A stretch of 64,000 bases of DNA from Cyclobacterium jeungdonense (GCF_010994275.1 NZ_WMCD01000008.1:1-64000); one strand, 5' to 3'. Counted from the first letter of the stretch, positions 42,003 through 52,007 are shown. Translations and numbers: made by a program. The notes: generated by a model not told the origin, from the letters alone.

Positions 42003-45000
42003 TTAATTTTCTGGTTTTTTATCCGATTCATCATTCGGTGACTCCTGGAGGTTTCCGCCATTACGCTGGGTTTCTATCCCTTGCCATAACTCATAAAAGC
42101 GGTTAAATTCCCTATTAAAAATGACAGAAATTCCCGTTACAACCAACTGTCCGTCAATGAAGCTTTCGAACTGGTTTTTTCGGAATCCCCGCAAACGGTA
42201 CCTCCCATTTTCGGTAAGCAGGTATTCGATACTTACATTCCCTAGCAAGGCATTTTCAGTTCCCTTGTTTTGAGAACTTCCTTCGATATCTATCTGACTA
42301 CCCACCTGCACGACCAATCGATCATCCAGAAAACGTTTACTGGCATTTACATTCAGTTGGGTGCGGGCTTGAGGAGACCCGCTCTGATAATCCTGAAAAC
42401 TATCCAAATCCATATCCAGCTCCAGGCCACTTCCCCCCAGTACATTGTCAGTTAGACTATTCAATTGCCCGGAAAGCAATTGACTTACACTGGATCTAGC
42501 CATAGCCGTGGTACCTCCCCCACCGGCATTATCCCCATTTGGAAAAAACCGGTTCAGCACCAATAGTGAGAAAACCTGTCGATTCAGTTCCCCTTCCCGG
42601 TTATTCAATTGCTGCACCTGAGAATACACGGTACCTCCGATGGCTCCCTGCTGCTGCTCCGGCATATCCAGATTAAAGGAAATTAATGGGCTGAGTAATT
42701 CCCCATCAATATGCAGATACACTAAAAACGGCAACTCTTGTCTGTACCGCATCATGTTTTCCCTGCTACCACCTGCGGCCGTAGCTGTCATTAATCCTAC
42801 TGCCGATGTTTTGATCCGATAGATTGCCGTTATATCCATGTTGGCATCGAGTGGACTACCAGCCCAGGTCACGGTACTACCCTCCTGGATATCAAACCTT
42901 CTATTAACCAGACTATACAAGCTTAGTTCATAATGCCCCCGGCTAAGCTCATACATACCCGTCAGATTAATCCGGCCGTTTGGGTCAATATTCAACCGGA
43001 GGTCTGCCTCCCCTTCCACCAGTAAGTTGTCGCCAGAACGCTGATCAATTACCAGGTTAAAAACCGATTCGGGAGAAACCTTAATCAAAGCAGCAATCTC
43101 ATACCCGGAAAATCCGGCATTGATATTTTCCTCCAGTCGCTTGGTGAGAATATCCTCTGGATCTTGTCTGTTAACAAATGTAACAACCCCTTCCCGTTCC
43201 ACGATATCCAACTGAGTTTCTGGAATCACAAAACTCAGGTTAGTACCATTTTCAACGGTCAATTCAGCATCCACCACAGGCAAATTTAAATCTCCCTGAA
43301 TGGTGACATTCGCTCCAATTATGGCATCTCCGTAAAACAGGTCATTATCCTCCGCCGTCGAATTCAACACCCTGAAATTAGAAGCTTCCAGCCTCAAGTC
43401 GAATTCGGGATTCGTAAAGTTAGGCGTTGCTATTTCCCCGTCCAGTCTGAATTCATCCCCTTGCGCATCCTTTATGGTTAGTTGATTTAAATAAACCCCA
43501 TTTTCATCCAGATCTATTTTTTGGTCACTCAGGGCAAAAACGGCATTGAGGGTGGCTATTTTGAATTCCGTATCATGAAATTGTAAGGTACCCTGATATT
43601 GAGGAGAACTTGTACTTCCTGCTACTTCAAAGGATCCTGCCAAATAGCCGGCACCATCCTGAATGGTCCCGCCTGAAAGCCCCGCAAGTACATCCATCTC
43701 CAACCGTTCTAACACGAGATCCATATTTAACTGCGCACCGGCGGGGTCAGCTACATAATCTCCCACAAGATCCAGATTAGTGCCGCTATCCCGAAGCGCC
43801 AGATTAAAATCGTATGTAGTTTGATCGGTTGAGGACGCCTTGAGGCTAAGGTTACCCAGAGGTACCTGAAGCAAGCCCAAATCACGCACGGAAATATCAG
43901 CCAAAAAACCGGTGGCTCCAAATGGATTTTCTATGATTACCTCCCCATTCACCAAACCGGTGGCAATGGTTTCGTCTGCATTAAGCAAGCTCGTAAAAGT
44001 AGCCATTCGGAAATTTTCAAATTCCAGGGCAATCGCATTTTCGGACTGATTGGCTATCGATACATTTTGATTTTCCCTACCGAACGTTAAATTTCGGAAT
44101 TTGGCTACAGATGGTCCAATCAGTACCTCGTTATCCGCTGGAAGTGACCATTCTTTTCTATTGAAAATTAAACTATCCGGGTTAATGTGAAATTGCAGGG
44201 TATCCTGTTCGGACCGGATATCCATAGCCACATGCATCAGCGTATTATCCTCTTTATCCAGGGCGTTAAAATCCAGGTAAAGCAATTCTTCCAGGATGTT
44301 ACCAGTGAAATAGGTGGGTCCCAGTGACACCGGACCGGATTCCAAGCCCTTTAAACCGAACGCAAAGTTAAAATCAGTCGAATCGCTACTGAGCCGCATG
44401 CCCAGACTGTCTACTACGAGTCCGGAGTAAGAAATGTATGGAAAATCAACCCTCCCATCCAACTTCTCTTGTACCTCGTCAAAGGTTAGCGCAATAGACC
44501 CTTCGTCCATTCCATCCAACCCGGGTAGGAGTATCCGGTCTAATAATAGGGTGGACAGGACTTTTAATTTGAAATCCGCCCGTATTGCTGAAGAACTATC
44601 TCTTTCAACAATAGTGGTGCTGTCCGAAAAATAGTGCCGAATATGGCGGTTCAGACTTTCAAACAGCTTGATTGGGTCGGAATTGGCCTGCAACTCCCCC
44701 TGTAACAAATTGCTATCTATGGCAAAATCCGTGGTATCGGGTCTTACAATCAGATTTATATCCCAATCTCCCGCAGGAAGGGCCTGCTCATCCAACACTA
44801 TGTTTCCATTTCGTATCTGAGATTGAAACGTGTAGGAGGTTGTATTTCCTTCCCAATTTGCTTTCAGATCCATGGCTGCCCGGAGTTCCCTGGAACTTAA
44901 ATTCAACCGATAAAGATTTGCACCGATCAGATCTAAATCCAGGTCAAGATTAAGGTCATCCGGGGTAATTCCAACCGAAGCCAACAATTTCATATCCAGC

Positions 45001-47015
45001 CACTCATCCTGATGAATAAGTTCCACATTTCCCTGACCGTCGGAAATAGCTGCCTTAAAGCTGAGGCCTTCATAATCGTATTCATTCCAATCCAAGGCTG
45101 TAAACTCAGTTTCCACCTGGAGGTCTATTGCCTCCGGCGGTCCCGTATTACCTGAAGCAGCCAATTCAAAACCTACGTTCCCTAATGCCGGGTTTTGAAG
45201 CAATTCGCCCATCGGAAACGGACTCAACTCGGATTGAATATCAAATCGGTAGTATTCACCCAAAGCCGCTATCTCTGCATCCAGATTTAGGTGGGCTCCA
45301 TAAGCGTCCATGCTGGTGCGGACAAAAAAAGAGTCGACCGTCCCTTCACTTTTCAACCTTAAGCTGACATTTCCCGGATAAGCAATACCAACACTGTCTT
45401 CAGGATACAATCGGTTCAAATCTCGGTGAATACTGGCAAAAGTAAGGGTATCCAGCCGCCACTCAAGCCGGTCCATGTTCATAGGTTGGTCAATCTGTCC
45501 GTTCATATCTACCCGTGTTTCTTTTCCCCAGCGAGCTGAAAAGTTTTCCAGATTGATTTGATTTAGTGTACCGTTCGCGCTTAGCTCTCCACGAAGTGGT
45601 TTGCTTTCCAGTATTTGAAGGTAGGGGTCCTCTGCCAATTCTGGCGAAAAATAATACGCATCCGCTAATCCGATTTGCATCGTAGGTAGCCGAACGGTAA
45701 AATCGGAGGCTTCTGGTTCAGCCACCAAGGCGTTCAGATCGCGATACCTGAGTTCCATGCTTCCGGAAACCGCGCTGGCAAAGGTAACCAAATACAGGGT
45801 ATCTAATTTGAAATTCGTATCATCCGCCCGCATTCCCAATTGAAGATTTTTCAAACCAAATCCGGATCGCTCACGAAATGTAAGTTGCTTGATAGAGATG
45901 CCTGCACTTTTAGCTTTTAGGAAAAGATTGTTAAGCTCCAGGTTAAGTTCGCTTATTTCAATATCCGCCGGGTCAAAAACTCCGGCGGCACCGTTCTTGC
46001 CATCGACTTGATACTTAAAATTGTTTTGCTCCAGGTCTAAAGCCGCTAACTCTACTTCCCAATCCGGCCACCAAATTTTTTTCGCTGACGATTCGGTATC
46101 CGTAGGGGCTGCTTCGGATGCTACAGTTTGAGACTGATAATCCACCGAACTGTTTTTTAGTAATAATGATTTTATCAGAACGCGCTTTTCCGGGAGATTG
46201 GCTTCCGGTAATTCCAGCAGAAACTCCCCGATGGTAGCCGCCACATCCATTCCGTCCGGCGCGGATTGATACAGCATCTGAATGTTTCTTAGCGAGAGTT
46301 GATCCACTACCAGCAGCGGCATTACTGCATCTGAAGTAGGTTCTTCTGTGGATTCCGGAAATGGTTTGGTTTGGGTATATTGTAGCTCACTGTCTTCCCA
46401 TAGCAGTTTACTTACATGGAATTCCATGTTGTTTAGAGACAGCTTCTCTACTCCCAACTCCACATTTCCCAGCGCCAACATGGAGTTGATTCCGAGAAGG
46501 TCATCTTTAAAGTGCACCTTCCAATCCGTAATCTTCACTGGGCCTACCGCTATTTCAGGCAGCGGTTGTGGATCTTCAGAGGTAGTTGAAGAAGGAAGCG
46601 TATCGGTATCACTACTTCCAACAAAAGCGTCCATCAGAAAATTAAAGTTAAATTTTCCTTTGCTATCCCTTTGAATATTTGCCTTGAGCCCGTCCCATTC
46701 CATACGAGAGATGGAAATTTCATTCGTTCTCAAGTAAGGAATCAATTCCATCCCTGTTTCGAGCTTATTCGAATAAATCAGGGTATCTCCTTTTTGATCC
46801 TCCAAAAAGAGGCCTTCCAGATACAGATTTCCGCGGAAAGTAATAAACAAGCGATCGATAGAAACCCGGGTATTCGTCTTATCGGATACATAGCTTGTCA
46901 GTTTACCTACGATAATTCCCTGGACATAAGGACTCCTGATTAACAGTAACAGCATTACCACCAATATCCCTATCACCAGAAAAACCTTTCCGGATATTTT
47001 TAAAATGCGGCGCAC
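42003..47015 (-). CDS. tamB: TamB/AsmA-like translocation and assembly module protein
   Basis: About 1670 residues. One N-terminal membrane anchor (ILKISGKVFLVIGILVVMLLLLI), then a long beta-rich periplasmic body with repeated hydrophobic strands, and the C-terminal TamB domain (DUF490) including VEGEADLRLNIDPNGRINLTG and SPLDANMDITAIYRI. TamB bridges inner and outer membranes and is implicated in phospholipid transport and autotransporter assembly. The start is uncertain: GTG at 47013-47015 (MRRILKISGKVF) fits best. TTG at 47036 or GTG at 47075 are alternatives, the last lying upstream of the probable promoter. Directly followed by tamA. Confidence 0.9.
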   Translation of the reverse strand: MRRILKISGKVFLVIGILVVMLLLLIRSPYVQGIIVGKLTSYVSDKTNTRVSIDRLFITFRGNLYLEGLFLEDQKGDTLIYSNKLETGMELIPYLRTNEISISRMEWDGLKANIQRDSKGKFNFNFLMDAFVGSSDTDTLPSSTTSEDPQPLPEIAVGPVKITDWKVHFKDDLLGINSMLALGNVELGVEKLSLNNMEFHVSKLLWEDSELQYTQTKPFPESTEEPTSDAVMPLLVVDQLSLRNIQMLYQSAPDGMDVAATIGEFLLELPEANLPEKRVLIKSLLLKNSSVDYQSQTVASEAAPTDTESSAKKIWWPDWEVELAALDLEQNNFKYQVDGKNGAAGVFDPADIEISELNLELNNLFLKAKSAGISIKQLTFRERSGFGLKNLQLGMRADDTNFKLDTLYLVTFASAVSGSMELRYRDLNALVAEPEASDFTVRLPTMQIGLADAYYFSPELAEDPYLQILESKPLRGELSANGTLNQINLENFSARWGKETRVDMNGQIDQPMNMDRLEWRLDTLTFASIHRDLNRLYPEDSVGIAYPGNVSLRLKSEGTVDSFFVRTSMDAYGAHLNLDAEIAALGEYYRFDIQSELSPFPMGELLQNPALGNVGFELAASGNTGPPEAIDLQVETEFTALDWNEYDYEGLSFKAAISDGQGNVELIHQDEWLDMKLLASVGITPDDLNLDLDLDLIGANLYRLNLSSRELRAAMDLKANWEGNTTSYTFQSQIRNGNIVLDEQALPAGDWDINLIVRPDTTDFAIDSNLLQGELQANSDPIKLFESLNRHIRHYFSDSTTIVERDSSSAIRADFKLKVLSTLLLDRILLPGLDGMDEGSIALTFDEVQEKLDGRVDFPYISYSGLVVDSLGMRLSSDSTDFNFAFGLKGLESGPVSLGPTYFTGNILEELLYLDFNALDKEDNTLMHVAMDIRSEQDTLQFHINPDSLIFNRKEWSLPADNEVLIGPSVAKFRNLTFGRENQNVSIANQSENAIALEFENFRMATFTSLLNADETIATGLVNGEVIIENPFGATGFLADISVRDLGLLQVPLGNLSLKASSTDQTTYDFNLALRDSGTNLDLVGDYVADPAGAQLNMDLVLERLEMDVLAGLSGGTIQDGAGYLAGSFEVAGSTSSPQYQGTLQFHDTEFKIATLNAVFALSDQKIDLDENGVYLNQLTIKDAQGDEFRLDGEIATPNFTNPEFDLRLEASNFRVLNSTAEDNDLFYGDAIIGANVTIQGDLNLPVVDAELTVENGTNLSFVIPETQLDIVEREGVVTFVNRQDPEDILTKRLEENINAGFSGYEIAALIKVSPESVFNLVIDQRSGDNLLVEGEADLRLNIDPNGRINLTGMYELSRGHYELSLYSLVNRRFDIQEGSTVTWAGSPLDANMDITAIYRIKTSAVGLMTATAAGGSRENMMRYRQELPFLVYLHIDGELLSPLISFNLDMPEQQQGAIGGTVYSQVQQLNNREGELNRQVFSLLVLNRFFPNGDNAGGGGTTAMARSSVSQLLSGQLNSLTDNVLGGSGLELDMDLDSFQDYQSGSPQARTQLNVNASKRFLDDRLVVQVGSQIDIEGSSQNKGTENALLGNVSIEYLLTENGRYRLRGFRKNQFESFIDGQLVVTGISVIFNREFNRFYELWQGIETQRNGGNLQESPNDESDKKPEN

Positions 47016-47041
47016 TATTTTTTTACGATCAGTCAATACTA

Positions 47042-47049
47042 CAAATATG
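47042..47049 (-). promoter_or_regulatory. Probable -7 box of tamB-tamA
   Basis: CATATTTG on the minus strand, 26 bases upstream of the preferred GTG start. It supports a start downstream of 47040. Confidence 0.4.
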
Positions 47050-47052
47050 GGT

Positions 47053-47081
47053 AAAAAAAAGAGTGGATAAATCACCCACTC
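47053..47081 (-). terminator. Hairpin plus T-run upstream of tamB
   Basis: On the minus strand GAGTGG-gtgatttat-CCACTC is followed by eight T (47060-47053). It lies just upstream of the tamB -7 box, with no minus-strand gene before it, so its purpose is unclear. It could block stray transcription from the miaB region. Confidence 0.45.
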
Positions 47082-47237
47082 CCATGTATACTTTTTTTAC
47101 TAAACTAATTATCAATCATTGTACCAAAATTTACAAGGAAATGGAAACGATATCCGTTTCTGTCAAACGAAAAATCCATTTGGAAGATTTGTGCTATAAT
47201 ATTGACGCGTTCCCCTGACAATCTGTCCGTATTTTAT

Positions 47238-47245
47238 TAAATTTG
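47238..47245 (+). promoter_or_regulatory. Probable -7 box of miaB operon
   Basis: TAAATTTG matches TAnnTTTG exactly, 22 bases before the miaB ATG. No clear TTTG -33 element. Confidence 0.5.
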
Positions 47246-47267
47246 CGCTTTGAATGAAATTTAGCCA

Positions 47268-48728
47268 ATGGAAAACCTTATCAAAGATATCGACATTATC
47301 CGGGAGGAAGAAGAGAAAAGCTGTGATTTTAAGGTCACTGCAGATGAGAATACCGGAAAAATAAAAAAGCTATACATTGAAAGTTATGGATGTCAGATGA
47401 ATTTTTCTGACAGTGAAATAGTGGCTTCCATCATGAAAGACAACGGCTTTGATACCACTTCGGATTTCAGTAAAGCAGATGTAATTTTCTTAAACACCTG
47501 CTCTATCCGGGACAAAGCAGAACAAACCGTACGTAAAAGGCTAAGCCAATTCAATCAGGCTAAATCCGCAAATCCTGAACTAACAATCGGAGTTTTGGGA
47601 TGTATGGCAGAACGGCTCAAAGAAAAATTGCTTGAGGAGGAGAAGTTGGTAGATCTGGTAGTGGGCCCGGATGCTTATCGTGATCTACCCAATTTGGTAG
47701 GCAAGGCAGAAGCGGGCTCTAAAGGAGTCAACACTTTTCTGTCCAGGGAAGAAACGTACGCAGACATTTCACCCGTAAGGTTGAATTCCAATGGAGTCTC
47801 TGCCTTTATTTCCATCATGAGAGGCTGTGACAACATGTGTTCGTTTTGCGTGGTCCCTTTCACCAGGGGAAGAGAAAGAAGTAGGGATCCACATTCCATC
47901 GTAAGAGAAGCCAAAGAATTGTTTGAGAAAGGCTATAAGGAAGTAACACTTTTGGGGCAAAACGTAGACAGTTACAAATGGTCACCAGAGGAGAACAATA
48001 AAGCCAGGCTCGATAAAAGGGCAACAGGAGTCTCAGAGGTTATTTATTTTGCCAATTTGCTGGAATCAGTGGCCAGAATTGACCCCAGTCTAAGGGTAAG
48101 ATTTTCAACCTCTCACCCAAAAGACATCACTGATGAGGTACTGTTCACAATGAAGAAGCATGACAACATTTGCAACTACATTCACCTGCCGGTGCAAAGT
48201 GGGAATTCCCGGATATTGTCTCTGATGAACCGGACCTATGACCGGGAATGGTACCTGGAGCGGGTTCAGAAAATCCGGGAAATCCTTGGAGAGGATTGTG
48301 GCATTTCTTCCGATATGATAGCGGGATTTTGTTCGGAAACCGAATCCGAGCATCAGGATACACTGAGTATGATGGACCTGGTTCAATATGATTTCTCTTA
48401 CATGTTTTATTATTCCGAGAGACCCGGAACACTGGCAGCTAAAAAGTTGGTAGACGACATTCCATTAGAAACAAAGAAGCGAAGGCTTCAGGAGATTATC
48501 GAAAAACAAAACCAACTTTCCCTCCTTCGTAACCAAAGAGATATCGGTAAGGCACAGGAAATACTGATAGAAGGTCAGTCCAAACGTTCGGCCGAACAAC
48601 TCAGGGGAAGAAATTCCGCAAACAAGGTAGTCATCGTTCCAAAAGGAAGGTTGAAGATCGGGGAATATACAAAGGTAAAGATCACCGATTGTTCCTCAGC
48701 AACCTTATTCGGTGAAGTAATCGATTGA
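47268..48728 (+). CDS. miaB: tRNA-2-methylthio-N6-dimethylallyladenosine synthase
   Basis: Radical-SAM methylthiotransferase acting on A37 of tRNAs reading UNN codons. 486 residues. The N-terminal UPF0004 domain has YIESYGCQMNFSDSEIVASI, FLNTCSIRDKAEQ and GVLGCMAERLKE, with the three auxiliary cluster Cys. The radical-SAM motif is MRGCDNMCSFCVVPFTRGRERSRDP (CxxxCxxC), then TLLGQNVDSY, HLPVQSGNSRIL and MNRTYDREWY. A C-terminal TRAM domain (~410-484) ends TLFGEVID. First gene of a run with the sigma-54 activator (16 bases downstream), lptE and secG. Confidence 0.96.
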   Translation: MENLIKDIDIIREEEEKSCDFKVTADENTGKIKKLYIESYGCQMNFSDSEIVASIMKDNGFDTTSDFSKADVIFLNTCSIRDKAEQTVRKRLSQFNQAKSANPELTIGVLGCMAERLKEKLLEEEKLVDLVVGPDAYRDLPNLVGKAEAGSKGVNTFLSREETYADISPVRLNSNGVSAFISIMRGCDNMCSFCVVPFTRGRERSRDPHSIVREAKELFEKGYKEVTLLGQNVDSYKWSPEENNKARLDKRATGVSEVIYFANLLESVARIDPSLRVRFSTSHPKDITDEVLFTMKKHDNICNYIHLPVQSGNSRILSLMNRTYDREWYLERVQKIREILGEDCGISSDMIAGFCSETESEHQDTLSMMDLVQYDFSYMFYYSERPGTLAAKKLVDDIPLETKKRRLQEIIEKQNQLSLLRNQRDIGKAQEILIEGQSKRSAEQLRGRNSANKVVIVPKGRLKIGEYTKVKITDCSSATLFGEVID

Positions 48729-48744
48729 TAATCAGAACAGCAGC

Positions 48745-50055
48745 ATGGTCCCTATCAGCGAATCAGAAATATTAAGTGTCAAACAAAGGTTTGGAATCAT
48801 AGGCAACAGCCCTTTGCTCAACCATGCCATTCAGGTAGCCATGCAGGCTTCTCCCACGGAGATGACTGTATTGATTACCGGTGAAAGCGGAAGCGGAAAA
48901 GAATCTTTTTCTAAAATTATTCATGCGCTCAGCAAGCGCAGACACGGTAAATTCATTGCTATTAATTGTGGTGCCATACCCGAAGGAACCATTGATTCTG
49001 AGCTTTTTGGTCATGAAAAGGGTTCTTTTACAGGAGCCCATGAGGCCCGAAAAGGGTATTTTGAAGTGACGGATGGAGGTTCCATATTTTTGGACGAAAT
49101 TGGAGAAATGCCCCTGGGTACCCAGGCTCGCCTTTTACGAGTATTGGAAAACGGTGAATTTATCAAAGTGGGATCTTCAAAAGTACTTAAAACGGATGTA
49201 AGGGTAATAGCAGCCACCAATGTGAACCTTCTCAAGGCGGTGGAAAAAGGGAAATTCAGGGAGGATTTGTATTATCGGCTCAATACGGTTCCCATTTTTG
49301 TCCCTCCTTTACGCCAGCGGGGAGAGGATATGGTATTGCTGTTTCGAAAATTCACCACTGACTTTTCTGAAAAATATCAGGTAAAACCCATTGTATTATC
49401 AGAGGAGGCAAAAAACCTGCTGACAAAGTTCCCCTTTCCCGGAAATATCCGTCAACTCAAAAATTTAGCAGAGCAAATTTCGTTGCTTGAACAAGAAAGG
49501 GATGTAAATGCCGAAACATTAGACAAATACTTACCAAAAGAGGGCAGTAGTCTTCCTGCCTCCTTGCCGGGAAATAAGGGGCAAAAAGAAAACTTTTCCG
49601 ATTTTTCGGAGAGGGAAATCTTGTATAAAGTCCTTTTTGATATGAAAAAGGACATGACAGAACTGAAAAAACTGATCCTTGAATCCTACAGATCTGGAGG
49701 ATTGGACCAAACGATCATGAAAAAACATCAAAATCTTTTTGATGACATGGATACGGGGACTGCCTATGAGGAAAATTCGAAGCCCTCAAAAAACCTTCCC
49801 CTGGTGTTGGAATCATTGAGCGAAAATAAGGGAAATTCTGAGGAGCAAGACAAAGCCAGGAGCAAGTACGAAGAAGATATTATTGAGGATATTGTTCACG
49901 AAGAGGATGATCATTCCCTATCGTTAGAAAAGAAGGAAAAGGAATTAATTACCCGTGCTCTAAAGAAACATCATAATAAAAGGAAGTATGCGGCAATGGA
50001 TCTGGGAATTTCGGAAAGGACGCTTTACCGGAAAATCAAACAATATGACATCTAA
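48745..50055 (+). CDS. Sigma-54-dependent transcriptional activator without sensory domain
   Basis: 436 residues. The AAA+ domain begins almost at the N-terminus (RFGIIGNSPLLNHAIQ): Walker A GESGSGKE, the sigma-54 contact loop EKGSFTGA (GSFTGA for the usual GAFTGA), Walker B GGSIFLDEIGE, RVIAATN, and FREDLYYRLNTVPIFVPPLRQRGED. A long acidic linker (~260-390) separates it from a Fis-type helix-turn-helix (ITRALKKHHNKRKYAAMDLGISERTLYRKIKQY). There is no receiver, PAS or GAF domain, so activity must be set otherwise. Position before lptE and secG suggests an envelope-related regulon (inference). Its last codons overlap lptE. Confidence 0.93.
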   Translation: MVPISESEILSVKQRFGIIGNSPLLNHAIQVAMQASPTEMTVLITGESGSGKESFSKIIHALSKRRHGKFIAINCGAIPEGTIDSELFGHEKGSFTGAHEARKGYFEVTDGGSIFLDEIGEMPLGTQARLLRVLENGEFIKVGSSKVLKTDVRVIAATNVNLLKAVEKGKFREDLYYRLNTVPIFVPPLRQRGEDMVLLFRKFTTDFSEKYQVKPIVLSEEAKNLLTKFPFPGNIRQLKNLAEQISLLEQERDVNAETLDKYLPKEGSSLPASLPGNKGQKENFSDFSEREILYKVLFDMKKDMTELKKLILESYRSGGLDQTIMKKHQNLFDDMDTGTAYEENSKPSKNLPLVLESLSENKGNSEEQDKARSKYEEDIIEDIVHEEDDHSLSLEKKEKELITRALKKHHNKRKYAAMDLGISERTLYRKIKQYDI

Positions 50056-50581
50056 AAAAAGAACGATCCTTCTTACCTGCCTTGTTTTATTCTGGATTAG
50101 TGCTTGTAAAGTAGAATATAGCTTTACCGGCACCACGTTGGACTACAATGTGACGCAGTCTTTTTCGGTGGCAAACTTTTTCAATGATTCCGGCGGAGGG
50201 CCAGCAAATATGGGACAGCTGTTTACCGAAGACCTCAAGGACTATTTTCAAAGAAATACCCAACTTGAACTCATTCAAAACGGAGGAGATCTTCAACTTT
50301 CAGGAGCTATCACCGGATACACGATTAGTCCTCAGGCGACGGTATCCAATCCAAACAGCAACCAACCGGACCGCGCAGGCCAAATGCGAATTACGATTAG
50401 CGTGGAAGTGGATTATGTAAATTTGGACAATGAGGAAGAAAATGGAAAAAGAACCTTTTCATTTTTTCAGGATTATGATCCCCGAACCACCTCTCTATTG
50501 CAAGTAGAAACCGAACTGGTAGAAGTCATTTTTGAAAATATCATCCAGGAAGTTTTTACCTCAACGGTGGCTAATTGGTGA
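50045..50581 (+). CDS. lptE: LPS-assembly lipoprotein LptE-like
   Basis: 178 residues. Lipoprotein signal LLTCLVLFWISACKVEYSFTG with lipobox ISAC. The LptE-type fold follows: VEYSFTGTTLDYNVTQSFSVANFFNDSG, LFTEDLKDYFQRNTQLELIQNGGDLQLSGAITGYTISP, and a C-terminal helix ETELVEVIFENIIQEVFTSTVANW. In Bacteroidota this lipoprotein is taken as the LptE partner of the LptD translocon. The ATG lies inside the end of the activator gene (11-base overlap); a frame starting at 49988 is only an extension. Confidence 0.82.
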   Translation: MTSKKRTILLTCLVLFWISACKVEYSFTGTTLDYNVTQSFSVANFFNDSGGGPANMGQLFTEDLKDYFQRNTQLELIQNGGDLQLSGAITGYTISPQATVSNPNSNQPDRAGQMRITISVEVDYVNLDNEEENGKRTFSFFQDYDPRTTSLLQVETELVEVIFENIIQEVFTSTVANW

Positions 50582-50623
50582 AAAAATAAGTACCTTAATG
50601 AAAGTAATTTAAACCGGAATGCT

Positions 50624-51466
50624 GTGAACTCACAAGAATTTCTATCTCTGCTTCAGAAAATGGAGCAGTTAACTCAGGAAGATTTTAATACTGCCCGTAA
50701 GCTTCAGGAAGATTTTCCTTATTTTCTGATACCAAAAATAGTGTGTGCAAGGTACGAGTGGGATCAATCTGCCGAGTCTGCCACTCCTCAATTGCATTGG
50801 GCGGCGGTACTCAGCCCCAACCGGAAAAGACTGAAAGGATTACTTACCGGTACCGTTTCACTTCCCCTCCCTTTTACCACAGATGATCCGAGGTTGCCAG
50901 AGCCGGAAGAAAAAAAAGAGGTGGATGTCCAACCTTCGGTTGATAAGGAGGAATCAGTAGCTAACGACCCCGTTCCTGCTGATTCTCCGAGCTCATCTTC
51001 CAGGCCTAATCGGGATGAAATCCTTCGAAGGTTAGAGGAAAACCTCAAAAAAATAAAAAACAATGACTCCAATCAATTAGGGAAAGGTGCCTTTGAAAAA
51101 AAAAAAGAGGATGAAAATCCTTCAAACTCGGAAAAAGAGGGAGGCGATTTGATCGATCATATAGCGCAAAAGGAACAGCGCCGATTAAACGATCGACGTA
51201 TTAAAGAACAAATGGAACTGATTTCTAACTTTCAGGAAAAGCCGATACGGCTTCCTAAAGAACAGATGGATGAACAGCAAGACTTACCTGACTTATCTGA
51301 AAAAAGCACTCATTTAAATGACAACATGCTTTCCGAAAGTTTCGCCAAGTTATTGGTAAAACAAAACAAAAAGCCGGAAGCGATCGAAATATATAGAAAA
51401 TTAATATTGAAATTCCCAGGGAAAAAGACTTACTTTGCAGATCAAATTGAGAAATTAAAAGCATAA
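50624..51466 (+). CDS. Conserved Bacteroidota protein with C-terminal TPR-like motif
   Basis: 280 residues starting with GTG (MNSQEFLSLLQKMEQLTQEDF). The N-terminal ~75 residues form helices (EDFPYFLIPKIVCARYEWDQ, HWAAVLSPNRKRLKGLL). The middle (~85-235) is low-complexity, acidic and charged. The C-terminal ~40 residues form one TPR-like helical hairpin, SFAKLLVKQNKKPEAIEIYRKLILKFPGKKTYFADQIEKLK. No signal peptide. It sits between lptE and secG; this neighbourhood looks typical for Cytophagales. Function unknown. Confidence 0.75.
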   Translation: MNSQEFLSLLQKMEQLTQEDFNTARKLQEDFPYFLIPKIVCARYEWDQSAESATPQLHWAAVLSPNRKRLKGLLTGTVSLPLPFTTDDPRLPEPEEKKEVDVQPSVDKEESVANDPVPADSPSSSSRPNRDEILRRLEENLKKIKNNDSNQLGKGAFEKKKEDENPSNSEKEGGDLIDHIAQKEQRRLNDRRIKEQMELISNFQEKPIRLPKEQMDEQQDLPDLSEKSTHLNDNMLSESFAKLLVKQNKKPEAIEIYRKLILKFPGKKTYFADQIEKLKA

Positions 51467-51477
51467 CTTCATACCTA

Positions 51478-51849
51478 ATGTTTACAGTACTAATCAGTAT
51501 CATAATCGTTTTAGCCATTTTGTTGATTTTGGTGATATTGGGCCAAAATTCCAAAGGAGGCGTAGGAGCCGCTTTTGGCGGTAGTGCGTCTCAAATCATG
51601 GGTGTAACAAAAACAGGGAATATACTTGAAAAAGCTACCTGGGTTTTGGCAATCGCCATTTTGGTACTTTCATTGGGATCTTCCGCATTTCACCAGACCA
51701 GTGCTCCGTCCGGGTTCAGTTCTCCAAATGTAGAGAATGCCCAAAGACAAATGTTGACTCCTTCATTTGATGACGAATCCCTGCTACCTACGGAAGGGGA
51801 GGATGCCGATGGATTGGATTTGAATGCCGATCCGGATTCCATTGAATAG
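51478..51849 (+). CDS. secG: Preprotein translocase subunit SecG
   Basis: 123 residues. Two membrane helices, FTVLISIIIVLAILLILVIL and TWVLAIAILVLSLGSSAF, flank the conserved GQNSKGGVGAAFGGSASQIMG loop with TKTGNILEKATW. The C-terminal ~50 residues are an acidic hydrophilic tail beyond the E. coli core. It assists SecYE/SecA in export. Last gene of the miaB-activator-lptE-unknown-secG run, with a strong terminator behind it. Confidence 0.94.
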   Translation: MFTVLISIIIVLAILLILVILGQNSKGGVGAAFGGSASQIMGVTKTGNILEKATWVLAIAILVLSLGSSAFHQTSAPSGFSSPNVENAQRQMLTPSFDDESLLPTEGEDADGLDLNADPDSIE

Positions 51850-51871
51850 AAGTGATTTACATGAAATTTAA

Positions 51872-51902
51872 AGGCCTGTTTTTACAAACAGGCCTTTTTT
51901 TA
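51872..51902 (+). terminator. Terminator after secG
   Basis: A perfect 10-bp stem AGGCCTGTTT-ttac-AAACAGGCCT followed by seven T. Confidence 0.9.
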
Positions 51903-52007
51903 TATTTTTTCGAAAATTTATTTCAGACCGAAAACATTGAAGATGAACTGGAATATGATTAATTTAACGTTTTAACAACCATAAAAAATCAACCAAATTC
52001 ACGATTT

